Shown here: positions 51,518 through 59,808 of the stretch, piece by piece | Numbering within the stretch: the stretch's first letter is position 1 | Layout: every line of letters begins with the position of its first letter | Assembly: GCF_000430785.1 (NCBI RefSeq) | Contig: NZ_AUMR01000030.1 | Coordinates: 1-64,000 of the forward strand | Length of the DNA: 64,000 bases | Direction of reading: 5' to 3' | Origin: Ectobacillus panaciterrae DSM 19096 | GTDB lineage: Bacteria; Bacillota; Bacilli; Bacillales; Bacillaceae_G | Program-made: the position numbers and the translations under genes | The notes under the pieces: generated by a model | What the model was told of the DNA's origin: nothing | The model's input: the letters and a program-made list of their open reading frames with translations, nothing else | Databases searched by the model: none

Positions 51518-52063
51518 ATGAATGTAGGATCAACTATTCGTGAAATACGCCAGCGAAAAGGCATTACGATTGCACAGCTATGTGAGGGAACCGGATTATC
51601 AAAAGGCTTTATGAGTCAGGTGGAAAATAATAAAACCTCACCTTCTATCTCAACTTTGGATACAATTGCAGCATTTTTAAACGTTCCGCTTCCTTATTTT
51701 TTGCTTGAGAAAAAAGACCGCTTGAAGGTTGTGCGCAAGGATGAACGAAAGTACAGCATTCACGGAAAATATGAAAATAAAATCGAGCATGTGGCGGAGC
51801 AAGCAGGACTGCGGATTTCGCTTATTGAAATTCCAGTAGGCTTTCCGAAAGAAAGCAAGCCGAATGTTCACGAAGGAGAAGAGTGTCATTTAGTGCTGCG
51901 CGGAACATTAGAGGTGCAGCACGGTGAAGATACTGAGATTGTAAAAGAGGGTGATTCTTTTTCTTGGAATGCTTGCGTGCCTCATCTTGTCCGGAATATC
52001 GGGGACGAGCCTGTACTGCTGCTGATTTCGAGTTATGCTGAGAATAGAACACGCATTTACTAA
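51518..52063 (+). CDS. XRE-family regulator with cupin domain (PuuR-like)
   Basis: 181 residues: HTH_3 domain (1-60, RKGITIAQLCEGTGLSKGFMSQVENNKTSPSI) and a C-terminal cupin (about 105-178, NVHEGEECHLVLRGTLEVQH, EGDSFSWNACVPHLVRN). This architecture is that of PuuR and many regulators of amine and amino-acid catabolism. The 3' end of a class III aminotransferase gene survives just downstream on the other strand, in keeping with that role. Ligand unknown. Confidence 0.85.
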   Translation: MNVGSTIREIRQRKGITIAQLCEGTGLSKGFMSQVENNKTSPSISTLDTIAAFLNVPLPYFLLEKKDRLKVVRKDERKYSIHGKYENKIEHVAEQAGLRISLIEIPVGFPKESKPNVHEGEECHLVLRGTLEVQHGEDTEIVKEGDSFSWNACVPHLVRNIGDEPVLLLISSYAENRTRIY

Positions 52064-52072
52064 TATGTACCG

Positions 52073-52104
52073 TAACAAAAGGGAATCATGATTCCCTTTT
52101 GTTA
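52073..52104. terminator. Palindromic terminator after the XRE-cupin gene
   Basis: AACAAAAGGGAATCA and TGATTCCCTTTTGTT form a perfect 30-base palindrome with T-rich ends on both strands. Confidence 0.8.
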
Positions 52105-52106
52105 TT

Positions 52107-52197
52107 TCATTTAATCACCTCTTCTAAAATAGAAAGAGCTTGCTCCATTTCTTCTTTTGTAATTATAAGCGGCGGCGATGGCAACGATTGATGCAAA
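52107..52197 (-). pseudogene. Remnant of a class III aminotransferase, last 29 codons
   Basis: The minus-strand frame MFLHQSLPSPPLIITKEEME followed by QALSILEEVIK and TGA is the standard end of PLP-dependent class III aminotransferases (PPLIIT-x-E-E-x-x-x-A-L). No upstream part of the enzyme is present, so about 90 percent of the gene has been deleted. Confidence 0.65.
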
Positions 52198-52501
52198 AAC
52201 ATTTATCAGAATCTTTTTAAGTACGTCCAGGTTTGACAGATTTCTCATAATATAACCTTTTCTTTCTCCAAAAAACTTTTATAAATTTTTAGAAAACATA
52301 AAATTTTTTGTAGTTTTTTGTCGGATAATGTAGTCTTCGTTATAAATTACAACCATGTCGTTTTTTCTTTATTCTAATTACTCTGATTTGTTTTATGTTG
52401 AATGTGCTACTGATGTAAGGGAATAATAAGCATCTAAAAGAACAATGACTGTACGACCTCTGAATAGGGAGGAGAAGACGGGAGGGAAATACAAACGAAA
52501 G
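52198..52501. other. AT-rich intergenic stretch
   Basis: No gene, terminator or operator could be supported here. It lies between the aminotransferase remnant and a type A repeat, and probably marks a deletion or rearrangement. Confidence 0.4.
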
Positions 52502-52677
52502 TATATACAAGTGAATAAAAAAACCGTCTTTTGATAGCGGGGAGAGATTAAAAGACGCGCGAAGCGGTCAAACCTTTGGTTCATGCAAGGGGAAACCAGA
52601 GAGAAGCAGCATACCATACTCCCTTTTGGTTGCACATCGCACATGAAAATGTCGAATTTATACTCCACTCGTATATA
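52502..52677 (+). repeat. Type A dispersed repeat, copy 5
   Basis: Complete element from TATATACAAGTGAATAAA to TATACTCCACTCGTATATA; the termini are an imperfect inverted repeat. CGTCTTTT pairs with AAAAGACG around GATAGCGGGGAGAGATT. A shorter middle part lacks GTAGT after the core. Confidence 0.88.
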
Positions 52678-52869
52678 GAAACAAATGTGTCTGATGCACT
52701 CGTACACCGAACGGAACATTCCATAATCTAGAGCAAAACGAAGAAATTTTCGTATAAACAGGATTCAGCAAATCTATATAATGTAAAACTGTACGCCTTA
52801 ATTTTTCTGAATATTTAAAAAGACTATATATTTCTTTTATTCAAAATGAATTACATCAAGGAGAGATGC

Positions 52870-54279
52870 ATGATGAATCTTTTTCGCAAAAAATCTATTG
52901 AAGGGTTACTCGCTAATGCAGAAAAAAAAGAAACAAGTCTGAAAAAAGCACTCGGCGCCTTTGATTTAACGATGTTGGGAGTGGGTGCGGTTATCGGGAC
53001 CGGGATTTTCGTCCTGACTGGTGTCGTTGCTGCACAACATTCAGGACCGGCTATTATTCTTTCCTTTATCTTGTCCGGTTTAGCTTGTGTCTTTGCTGCC
53101 CTCTGCTATGCTGAATTGGCTTCTGCCGTGCCTGTATCAGGAAGTGCCTATACTTACGGTTATGCTGTGTTTGGAGAACTAATCGCTTGGATTCTTGGAT
53201 GGGACCTGATCCTAGAATACGGACTAGCCTGTTCAGTAGTCGCCAGCGGATGGTCCGGTTATTTCCAAGGGTTGCTTGCGGGGTTTGGTATCCATATACC
53301 GACTGTTATCAGCAGCGCTTATAATCCCGCACAGGGAACGTATGTTGATGTTATGGCTATTGCAATTGTCTTGATTCTTACCTTCATCTTAACTCGAGGC
53401 GTAAAAGAATCGACGCGTTTGAATAATGTTATGGTGTTACTGAAGATCGCTGTTGTACTTTTATTTATTATTGTAGGTGTAAACTATGTGAAACCGGCAA
53501 ACTGGACTCCGTTTATGCCATTTGGTTTTTCTGGAGTTGTGAGCGGGGCCGCTACCGCATTTCTTGCTTATATCGGGTTTGACGCTGTTTCTTCAGCTGC
53601 AGAAGAGGTAAAAAATCCGCAGCGCAACATGCCGATTGGAATTATCGCATCCTTACTCATTTGTGTAACCCTATACGTTAGTGTATCCGCTATTCTTACC
53701 GGTATGGTCCCTTATACACAATTAAATGTGAAAAATCCGGTTGCCTTTGCACTTCAATATGTACACCAAGATTGGATTGCCGGTTTTATTTCTCTCGGCG
53801 CCATTATCGGAATTACAACGGTATTATTTGTTATGATGTATGGACAAACTAGACTTTTCTTCGCCATTAGCCGCGACGGTTTACTTCCTAAGGGATTGTC
53901 TAAAGTGAATCAAAAAACAAAGACGCCGACGAAAAGCATCTGGTTAACCGCTATCATGGCTTCCATCTTTTCAGGCCTTGTTCCTATTAACCATTTAGCT
54001 GATTTAACCAATATCGGTACTCTGTTTGCTTTTATCGTCGTATCAATCGGTGTCATCGTACTGCGCAAAACACAACCGGACTTAAAGCGCTCGTTTAAAG
54101 TACCCTTCTCACCGGTATTACCACTTTTATCGATTTTATCTTGCGGCTACTTAATGTTCAGTCTTTCATCTTTGACATGGCTTGGTTTCGCTGTATGGTT
54201 TGTCATCGGTCTCGTACTGTACATGAGTTACGGATATAAACATAGCCTTCTATCTAACAAGAATATCGAGAGGGGTTAA
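52870..54279 (+). CDS. APC-family amino-acid permease (YfnA/CAT-like)
   Basis: 469 residues with 12-13 helices. ALGAFDLTMLGVGAVIGTGIF is the helix 1 substrate-binding motif, then GSAYTYGYAVFGELIAWILGWDLILEYG, AFLAYIGFDAVSSAAEEVKNP and TTVLFVMMYGQTRLFFAISRDGLLP, as in cationic-amino-acid transporters and B. subtilis YfnA. The start is ATG 52870 or the next ATG, behind AAGGAGAG. It stands alone. Confidence 0.87.
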   Translation: MMNLFRKKSIEGLLANAEKKETSLKKALGAFDLTMLGVGAVIGTGIFVLTGVVAAQHSGPAIILSFILSGLACVFAALCYAELASAVPVSGSAYTYGYAVFGELIAWILGWDLILEYGLACSVVASGWSGYFQGLLAGFGIHIPTVISSAYNPAQGTYVDVMAIAIVLILTFILTRGVKESTRLNNVMVLLKIAVVLLFIIVGVNYVKPANWTPFMPFGFSGVVSGAATAFLAYIGFDAVSSAAEEVKNPQRNMPIGIIASLLICVTLYVSVSAILTGMVPYTQLNVKNPVAFALQYVHQDWIAGFISLGAIIGITTVLFVMMYGQTRLFFAISRDGLLPKGLSKVNQKTKTPTKSIWLTAIMASIFSGLVPINHLADLTNIGTLFAFIVVSIGVIVLRKTQPDLKRSFKVPFSPVLPLLSILSCGYLMFSLSSLTWLGFAVWFVIGLVLYMSYGYKHSLLSNKNIERG

Positions 54280-54314
54280 AAAATAAAATATTTAATCAAT
54301 TTTAAGTTTCAATT

Positions 54315-54356
54315 AGGGTCAAGGCACACATAACTGTTGATGTGTGCCCTGACCCT
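54315..54356. terminator. Long stable hairpin after the amino-acid permease gene
   Basis: AGGGTCAAGGCACACA and TGTGTGCCCTGACCCT pair over 16 positions with one mismatch around a 10-base loop. There is no T-run, so it may stabilise mRNA ends rather than terminate. Confidence 0.55.
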
Positions 54357-54363
54357 CCAAACA

Positions 54364-54547
54364 TATTATGAGTGAATTATAAGTTCGACATATCCATGTG
54401 CTATGTGCAACCAAAAGGGAGTATTGCATGCTTCTTCTCTCTGGTTTAGCCTTGCATGAACCACTACAAAGGTTTGACCGCTTCTGCACGCCGCCGGAGG
54501 ATCTCTCCCCACTACAAAAAGACGGTTTTTTTATTCACTTGTATATA
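54364..54547 (-). repeat. Type A dispersed repeat, copy 6
   Basis: Minus-strand type A element with both ends (TATATACAAGTGAATAAAA and TTATAATTCACTCATAATAT-like) and the variant loop GATCCTCCGGCGGCGTGCAG. It lies 38 bases beyond the stop of the fructokinase gene and would be transcribed as its 3' untranslated region. Confidence 0.88.
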
Positions 54548-54584
54548 GTTTAGAAAACCAGCTCTTCTTTTGTTCAGTTACTTA

Positions 54585-55553
54585 TCAATCTTGCAGCAGC
54601 TTATAGATTTCGTCTTTTTTCGGAAGAGAAGAAATTGCTCCCTTTCCTGTTGTCGTAAGCGCACCGCTTGCATTCGCAAACGTTAGTATCTCTTGATAAT
54701 GCATATGAAGCACTTCTTCTAATCTTTGTTGGCTCACGTCTTTTTCTAGCAATTGATACAAGAAACCGCCAATAAACGCATCTCCTGCACCTGTTGTATC
54801 CTGCACCTCCACACGATATCCTATTGAATCGTACTTTCTATCCTTCAGGTACAGCTCTGCACCTTGAGCCCCTTTTGTATAAATAACCGCTATTACATCT
54901 CCTGTGAATAAGGAGCCAATTGCTTCTTTTATATCGGAAACGCCAGTAATAAACTCCAGCTCTTCATCAGAAATTTTCACGATATGAGCCATCGGAATAA
55001 ATTCTAAAATCGTTTTTCTACAATCTTCGGGATCGCTCCAAAGGGGAAGCCGCACGTTAGGATCAAAGCTGATGATTCCTCCTTTAGCTTTTGCAGAACG
55101 AATTGCTTTCACATGTGCATGCTTCATTGGGCTCTCTACTAAATCAACGGAACAAAAATGGAGAATATCACCGCTTTCAAACCAGCTTTCTTCTATTTCA
55201 TCTTCACTAAGCAGCAAGTCTGCGGAAGGATTGCGATAGAAGGAAAAGTCACGCTCGCCGTCTTCGCGTAACGATACGAAAGCCAGTCCTGTATTCGCTT
55301 CATTCGTTCTTGTAATTTTATCTGTATTGACTCCCGCTTGCTGCAATTGCTCTAAGAGGACGTCGCCAAACGCATCCATGCCTAGCTTCGTAATCATAGA
55401 TGCTTTGCCGCCGTATTTCGCGACTGCGGCTGCGACGTTCGCAGGTGCGCCTCCTGGAGCGCGCTCAAATTCCAATACGTCTTTTAAAGCTCTTCCTTTT
55501 TGCAGAGGAATAAAATCAATTAATACTTCACCGATTGAATATAAGCTTTTCAT
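54585..55553 (-). CDS. scrK: Fructokinase (PfkB family)
   Basis: 322 residues, phosphorylates the fructose released from sucrose-6-phosphate. GGAPANVAAAVAKYGGKA is the PfkB N-terminal signature, and DTTGAGDAFIGGFLYQLL holds the catalytic Asp and anion-hole Gly. The ATG at 55553 has AGAGGTG upstream. It is the last gene of the sucrose operon, 18 bases after the hydrolase. Fructokinase specificity is inferred from this context. Confidence 0.9.
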   Translation of the reverse strand: MKSLYSIGEVLIDFIPLQKGRALKDVLEFERAPGGAPANVAAAVAKYGGKASMITKLGMDAFGDVLLEQLQQAGVNTDKITRTNEANTGLAFVSLREDGERDFSFYRNPSADLLLSEDEIEESWFESGDILHFCSVDLVESPMKHAHVKAIRSAKAKGGIISFDPNVRLPLWSDPEDCRKTILEFIPMAHIVKISDEELEFITGVSDIKEAIGSLFTGDVIAVIYTKGAQGAELYLKDRKYDSIGYRVEVQDTTGAGDAFIGGFLYQLLEKDVSQQRLEEVLHMHYQEILTFANASGALTTTGKGAISSLPKKDEIYKLLQD

Positions 55554-55571
55554 ACATTTCACCTCTTATTC

Positions 55572-57044
55572 TCATTCATAATTCCATTTTACAGCTTGAA
55601 ACGATGCACTTCCATCTGCTGCGAAGAAGCGAATTTCTTTACTTTCACGACTAGGGAAGATACGGCTTGTAAAAACCTCTTCGCCGTCATTCACAAAGAT
55701 TTCAACAGAGGACGTATCTACAAACATATGGAACTTGATTTTCTGTGCGTCTATAGCGCATTTTCTTATTGTTCCATAAGACTCCCCGACTGCTTCTCCT
55801 GAAGATGCGCGGTCAAGAATTACTTTTTTCTCGATAGCATCATATTTAATGATGGTTTTTTCATGGTTATCCGCTCTAAATTCGATTCCAAATGCAGCTG
55901 CATTTTCATTTTCAAATTCACAAACCATCTCATATGCTGTTCCGGCAAATCCATCGTACATTTTCTTTTCACCACAAACAGTATCTTTTACTTCATGTTG
56001 CTGCTTGCGCAGTGTTTGAAGCTCTTCTACCGGCTTTTGAATTAACTTCCCGTTGTGAACAGATAATTCTCTAGGCAGCGTCAAACAATGTGCCCATCCA
56101 TTTTTGTCGGTGGGGTAATCGATTTCCGGCAAGCCCATCCACCCAACTAAAATTCGACGCCCGTTTGAATCAACCGTTGTTTGAGGTGCGTAAAAATCAA
56201 ATCCCCTGTCCAACTCTTGAAAAAAACTATGCGACATAGACAATTGATTTACATCCAGTTTGTCTCCAATAATATATCCGGACTGATAAATATTTTGATA
56301 ACAATCTTTTTCCGGCTCTAGTCCCTGCGGTGAGAAAATGAGAACGCCTTTGTTCTGCAGTTCAAAATAATCCGGGCACTCCCACATATATCCGAATGTT
56401 TTCAGCGCTGTTTGCAGCTCGCCTTTACATTTCCAGTCTAGTAAATCTGATGAACTATACAATACGACACAACCTGTTTCATCCTCCCGCTGTGCCCCAA
56501 TTACTGCATAGAACGTATCTCCTTCTTTCCAAATCTTCGGATCACGGAAGTGCTCTGTATATCCTTTTGGAACTTCATGAATAACAGGCTCTTCCAGTTT
56601 TTCAATTTTTCCTGTTTCATCCATAATAGCGATGCATTGATAAGGGTGTCTGATCCAATTTTCATCACGGGCATTGCCCGTGTACAGTAAGTACAATTTT
56701 CCTTCGTGCTCGATTGCACTGCCTGAATAAGCGCCATGGCTGTCATAGTAATGCTTCGGCTCAATTCCTATACCGACGTTTTCCCAATGAACTAGATTCT
56801 TTGATTTCGTATGGTACCAATATTTCAAACCGTGCACTGGTCCTAGTGGAAACCATTGATAAAATAGGTGATATTCACCGTTATAATAAGAAAATCCGTT
56901 CGGATCGTTCAGCAGCCCAGTGTCTGGCTGTATATGAAACGTTTGCCGCCACGGACATCTGCTTACTCTTGTTTTTAGCTCTAGAAGTTCTTCATCGCTT
57001 GCATCCTTTATTTGACGATACCTTTGTTCTTTTGTCCATTCCAT
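55572..57044 (-). CDS. sacA: Sucrose-6-phosphate hydrolase (GH32)
   Basis: 490 residues. GH32 motifs are LLNDPNGFSYYNGEYHLFYQW (nucleophile Asp), HFRDPKIW (RDP) and MWECPDYFEL (acid-base Glu in ECP), followed by the C-terminal beta-sandwich from about residue 340. It cleaves imported sucrose-6-phosphate to glucose-6-phosphate and fructose. ATG 57044 with AAGGAG ten bases upstream is preferred to the TTG just before it. A hairpin separates it from the PTS gene. Confidence 0.93.
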   Translation of the reverse strand: MEWTKEQRYRQIKDASDEELLELKTRVSRCPWRQTFHIQPDTGLLNDPNGFSYYNGEYHLFYQWFPLGPVHGLKYWYHTKSKNLVHWENVGIGIEPKHYYDSHGAYSGSAIEHEGKLYLLYTGNARDENWIRHPYQCIAIMDETGKIEKLEEPVIHEVPKGYTEHFRDPKIWKEGDTFYAVIGAQREDETGCVVLYSSSDLLDWKCKGELQTALKTFGYMWECPDYFELQNKGVLIFSPQGLEPEKDCYQNIYQSGYIIGDKLDVNQLSMSHSFFQELDRGFDFYAPQTTVDSNGRRILVGWMGLPEIDYPTDKNGWAHCLTLPRELSVHNGKLIQKPVEELQTLRKQQHEVKDTVCGEKKMYDGFAGTAYEMVCEFENENAAAFGIEFRADNHEKTIIKYDAIEKKVILDRASSGEAVGESYGTIRKCAIDAQKIKFHMFVDTSSVEIFVNDGEEVFTSRIFPSRESKEIRFFAADGSASFQAVKWNYE

Positions 57045-57069
57045 TTTGATCAAACTCCTTAAACAAAGA

Positions 57070-57091
57070 GAGGAGAATCGAGTGATTCTCC
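57070..57091 (-). terminator. Intercistronic hairpin between sacP and sacA
   Basis: GGAGAATC and GATTCTCC pair with a 4-base loop, followed on the minus strand by TCTCTTTGTTT. It probably acts as a partial terminator or mRNA-processing site in the sucrose operon. Confidence 0.55.
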
Positions 57092-57109
57092 TTCTCTCAT
57101 TATCGTAAA

Positions 57110-58558
57110 TTAAGCTGCTTCCCTTTGAGAAGGGTTGACCGTTTTTTTATCTGCTCGCTTTGCTAAAACAATTGTTACTGCAAATGAAACTGCAAAAGAA
57201 ATCGCCATTCCTATTACATAGAAAACAATTGTTCCCGGTTTAATAGAGATAATTCCCGGCAGCCCTGCCGCTCCTAACGCAATTGCTTTCACTTTATACA
57301 GTGTAATAAATGCAGAAGCAGCTCCCGCTCCAATAATAGCGCCGATAAACGGATAACGAAGCTTTAAGTTAACACCGAACATCGCCGGCTCTGTAATGCC
57401 GAGAAGTGCTGAAATACCGGCAGCTGAAGCTACGCCTTTTACCTTTTTGTCTTTTGTTATAAGAAAAACGGCTAGTGTTGCCGCACCTTGTGCTACGTTT
57501 GACATCGCAGCAATCGGGAAGATAAAAGAGCCGCCTGTTTTCGCCATATCAGCCAGCAGCTGTGTTTCTACTGCGATAAAGCTGTGGTGCATCCCCGTAA
57601 TAACAATCGGCGCGTAAATCAATCCAAAAAGGCCTCCGCCGATAAAACCTGCTGAATCATATAACCAGACAAGTCCGCCTGTTAATAAATTACCTGCAGA
57701 ACGTGTAATTGGTCCCACAATCGTAAACGTTAAGATGCCTGTAATAAAGATTGTAAATAACGGCGTTAATAGGTTATCTAAAGCAGATGGAACGATTCTT
57801 CGTAAAGCTGTTTCTGTTTTCGCAAGTATATAAGATGACGCCAAAACCGGTAATACCGAACCTTGGTATCCTACTTTTTCAATACTAATACCGAATATAT
57901 GCCATACAGGTACTTTGTGGGCTAACACAGCTGCCCCATATCCATATCCATTCAATAAATCTGGATGGACCATTAACATACCAAGCGCTGCTCCAAGATA
58001 AGGGTTTCCTCCAAAGCGCTGTGTTGCAGAGAATCCGATCAAGATTGGCAAAAATACAAACGCAGCATTTGCAAATGTATTAATAAGTGCTGCCAAATCC
58101 GCCATTTCTGGATTTGCTTCTACTAACGATTTTCCTGCGATGAATAAATCTTTTGCAGTCAACACATTATTGATTCCCATAAGCAATCCGCCAGCTACAA
58201 TCGCTGGAATAATCGGAACGAAAATATCGGATAGCATTTTCACGAATCGCTGAAGCGGATTTAATTTTTTAGCTCCTGCATCTGTTACATCCTTTGTAGA
58301 CATTTCAGAAATTCCCGTCAGTACTGCAAGTTCTTTATATACTTCGTTTACAGTACCCGATCCTAAAATGACCTGAAATTGCCCGCCGGTAGAAAATGTC
58401 CCCTTTACGACATCCATGCTGTCAAGCTTTGCTTGATTTACTTTTCCTTCATCATGCAATACTAAACGCAAACGAGTCGCACAATGAGCTGCTGCTGAAA
58501 CATTTTCTTTACCGCCGATTGCATCTAAAGTTTCCTGTGCAATGTGTTTGTAATTCAT
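57110..58558 (-). CDS. sacP: Sucrose-specific PTS enzyme IIBC
   Basis: 482 residues: EIIB domain (1-85) with the phosphorylated Cys26 in AAAHCATRLRLVL, then EIIC with about ten helices (NPLQRFVKMLSDIFVPIIPAIVAGGLL, VVITGMHHSFIAVETQL-like, GITEPAMFGVNLKLRYPFIG). No EIIA domain, as for Bacillus sucrose permeases that borrow EIIA from the glucose system. It imports and phosphorylates sucrose. First gene after the triple operator region. Confidence 0.93.
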   Translation of the reverse strand: MNYKHIAQETLDAIGGKENVSAAAHCATRLRLVLHDEGKVNQAKLDSMDVVKGTFSTGGQFQVILGSGTVNEVYKELAVLTGISEMSTKDVTDAGAKKLNPLQRFVKMLSDIFVPIIPAIVAGGLLMGINNVLTAKDLFIAGKSLVEANPEMADLAALINTFANAAFVFLPILIGFSATQRFGGNPYLGAALGMLMVHPDLLNGYGYGAAVLAHKVPVWHIFGISIEKVGYQGSVLPVLASSYILAKTETALRRIVPSALDNLLTPLFTIFITGILTFTIVGPITRSAGNLLTGGLVWLYDSAGFIGGGLFGLIYAPIVITGMHHSFIAVETQLLADMAKTGGSFIFPIAAMSNVAQGAATLAVFLITKDKKVKGVASAAGISALLGITEPAMFGVNLKLRYPFIGAIIGAGAASAFITLYKVKAIALGAAGLPGIISIKPGTIVFYVIGMAISFAVSFAVTIVLAKRADKKTVNPSQREAA

Positions 58559-58589
58559 GGTAATCCCCCTTTTGCTTTATACTCTTCAA

Positions 58590-58601
58590 GGAACCGGTTC
58601 C
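58590..58601. promoter_or_regulatory. ScrR operator 1
   Basis: GGAACCGGTTCC, a perfect 12-base palindrome of LacI-family type, 32 bases upstream of the PTS gene start. Confidence 0.8.
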
Positions 58602-58638
58602 AAAAACGAATAAAAAAATATAGAATGGTTATATTTTA

Positions 58639-58650
58639 GGAACCGGTTCC
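58639..58650. promoter_or_regulatory. ScrR operator 2
   Basis: Second perfect GGAACCGGTTCC, 49 bases from the first; its flanks extend the symmetry with TTTTA on one side and AAAA on the other. Confidence 0.8.
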
Positions 58651-58679
58651 AAAAACTGATATATTTAAAACCAGTCTTT

Positions 58680-58691
58680 GGAACCGGTTTC
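58680..58691. promoter_or_regulatory. ScrR operator 3
   Basis: GGAACCGGTTTC, one change from the palindrome, 41 bases from site 2 and 22 bases from the end of the repressor gene. Confidence 0.75.
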
Positions 58692-58712
58692 AAATTGATT
58701 ATATTCTCATAT

Positions 58713-59696
58713 TTATCGATTGTCAACGCTTTCTCGTTCGATTATTTCATATTTGGATATGGTAATTTTCGCTACTTCTTCTTCATTGACAAGCTTAACG
58801 ATGTCTTGTGCTGCCGCTTGTCCTGCTTCTTTATAATAGAACTTCGCGGTTGTTAAGGCCGGATGAATAACCTCGTTCACTTCATATCCGCCAAACCCGG
58901 TAATAGATATGTCTTCCGGAACGTGCAGCCCCTTTACATAAGCAGCCTTTAATGCGCCAAGTGCAATATTATCTGTTGCACAAACTAATACGGAAGGCTG
59001 AAATTCATCTATGACCTCTGCTGCTTTTATAATGGCGTTTTCAATATTGAACTCTGTCTCATAATATTTCACTTCACAGTTGTCTGCTTCTTGCACTGCC
59101 CTCTTAAAACCTTCTTTTCGTTTCACTCCTACCGCAATATCTTTTTCTGTTACTCCTAGATAGGCAATTCTTCGATGTCCTTTTTTCAAAACATATTTCC
59201 CCATGTCATAAGCAGCGCCATAGTCATCATGAATCAAGCTGTACACATCTTTATGCTGCTGTCCGACAAGCAGAACCGGTATATTGATTTTGCCGAATGC
59301 CTCCAAATGCTCATCTGTTATTTGTGTCGCTAATAGAATAAGGCCTGCAATCTTTTGACTCGCCAGCGTATAAATATTTTCAATTTCACGCTCCAGATTT
59401 TGATTCGCATTTGAAATTAACATTTGGTAATTCAATCCTCTTAGCTCCTCATCGATACCGATTAACGTTCGAGATGCTGCATAGGAATCAAGACGCGGCA
59501 CAATCGTACCGATAATATTCGTTTTCTTTGCTTTTAAGCTTTGCGCAAACGTATTGGGAATGTAGCCTGTTTCTTTAATTGCATGCTCAATTTTTCTTTT
59601 GGTTACGTCGCTGACTGAGCCGCCGTTAAGATAACGCGAAACAGTGCTCTTTGCGACTCCCGCGATTTTAGCGATATCAGAAATCGTTTTTATCAT
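58713..59696 (-). CDS. scrR: LacI-family sucrose operon repressor
   Basis: 327 residues. The HTH and hinge helix are ISDIAKIAGVAKSTVSRYLNGG (about 4-25), followed by a periplasmic-binding-protein-like effector domain (NIIGTIVPRLDSYAASRTLIGIDEEL to the end). It precedes the PTS gene on the same strand, and three palindromic sites lie in between, so it should block sacP-sacA-scrK until fructose, fructose-1-phosphate or sucrose-6-phosphate accumulates. Confidence 0.9.
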   Translation of the reverse strand: MIKTISDIAKIAGVAKSTVSRYLNGGSVSDVTKRKIEHAIKETGYIPNTFAQSLKAKKTNIIGTIVPRLDSYAASRTLIGIDEELRGLNYQMLISNANQNLEREIENIYTLASQKIAGLILLATQITDEHLEAFGKINIPVLLVGQQHKDVYSLIHDDYGAAYDMGKYVLKKGHRRIAYLGVTEKDIAVGVKRKEGFKRAVQEADNCEVKYYETEFNIENAIIKAAEVIDEFQPSVLVCATDNIALGALKAAYVKGLHVPEDISITGFGGYEVNEVIHPALTTAKFYYKEAGQAAAQDIVKLVNEEEVAKITISKYEIIERESVDNR

Positions 59697-59780
59697 TATT
59701 TCAGCTCCATCGTTATGTACATGTATGTATAGTATACACGAATATAGAATAGGAATTAAGCTTGCTTGTAACTGCCTCCA

Positions 59781-59808
59781 AAAAAAGCCATCTGCTAATT
59801 GAGATGAC
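59781..59808 (-). terminator. Terminator of helD
   Basis: On the minus strand GTCATCT and AGATGGC pair (one G-U) and are followed by seven T. The stem spans the stop codon. Confidence 0.7.

Noticed and set aside
52502-52677. Type A repeats as tRNA or known small RNA genes
   Set aside because: No cloverleaf, no CCA-type end and terminal inverted repeats present; a mobile-element origin fits better.
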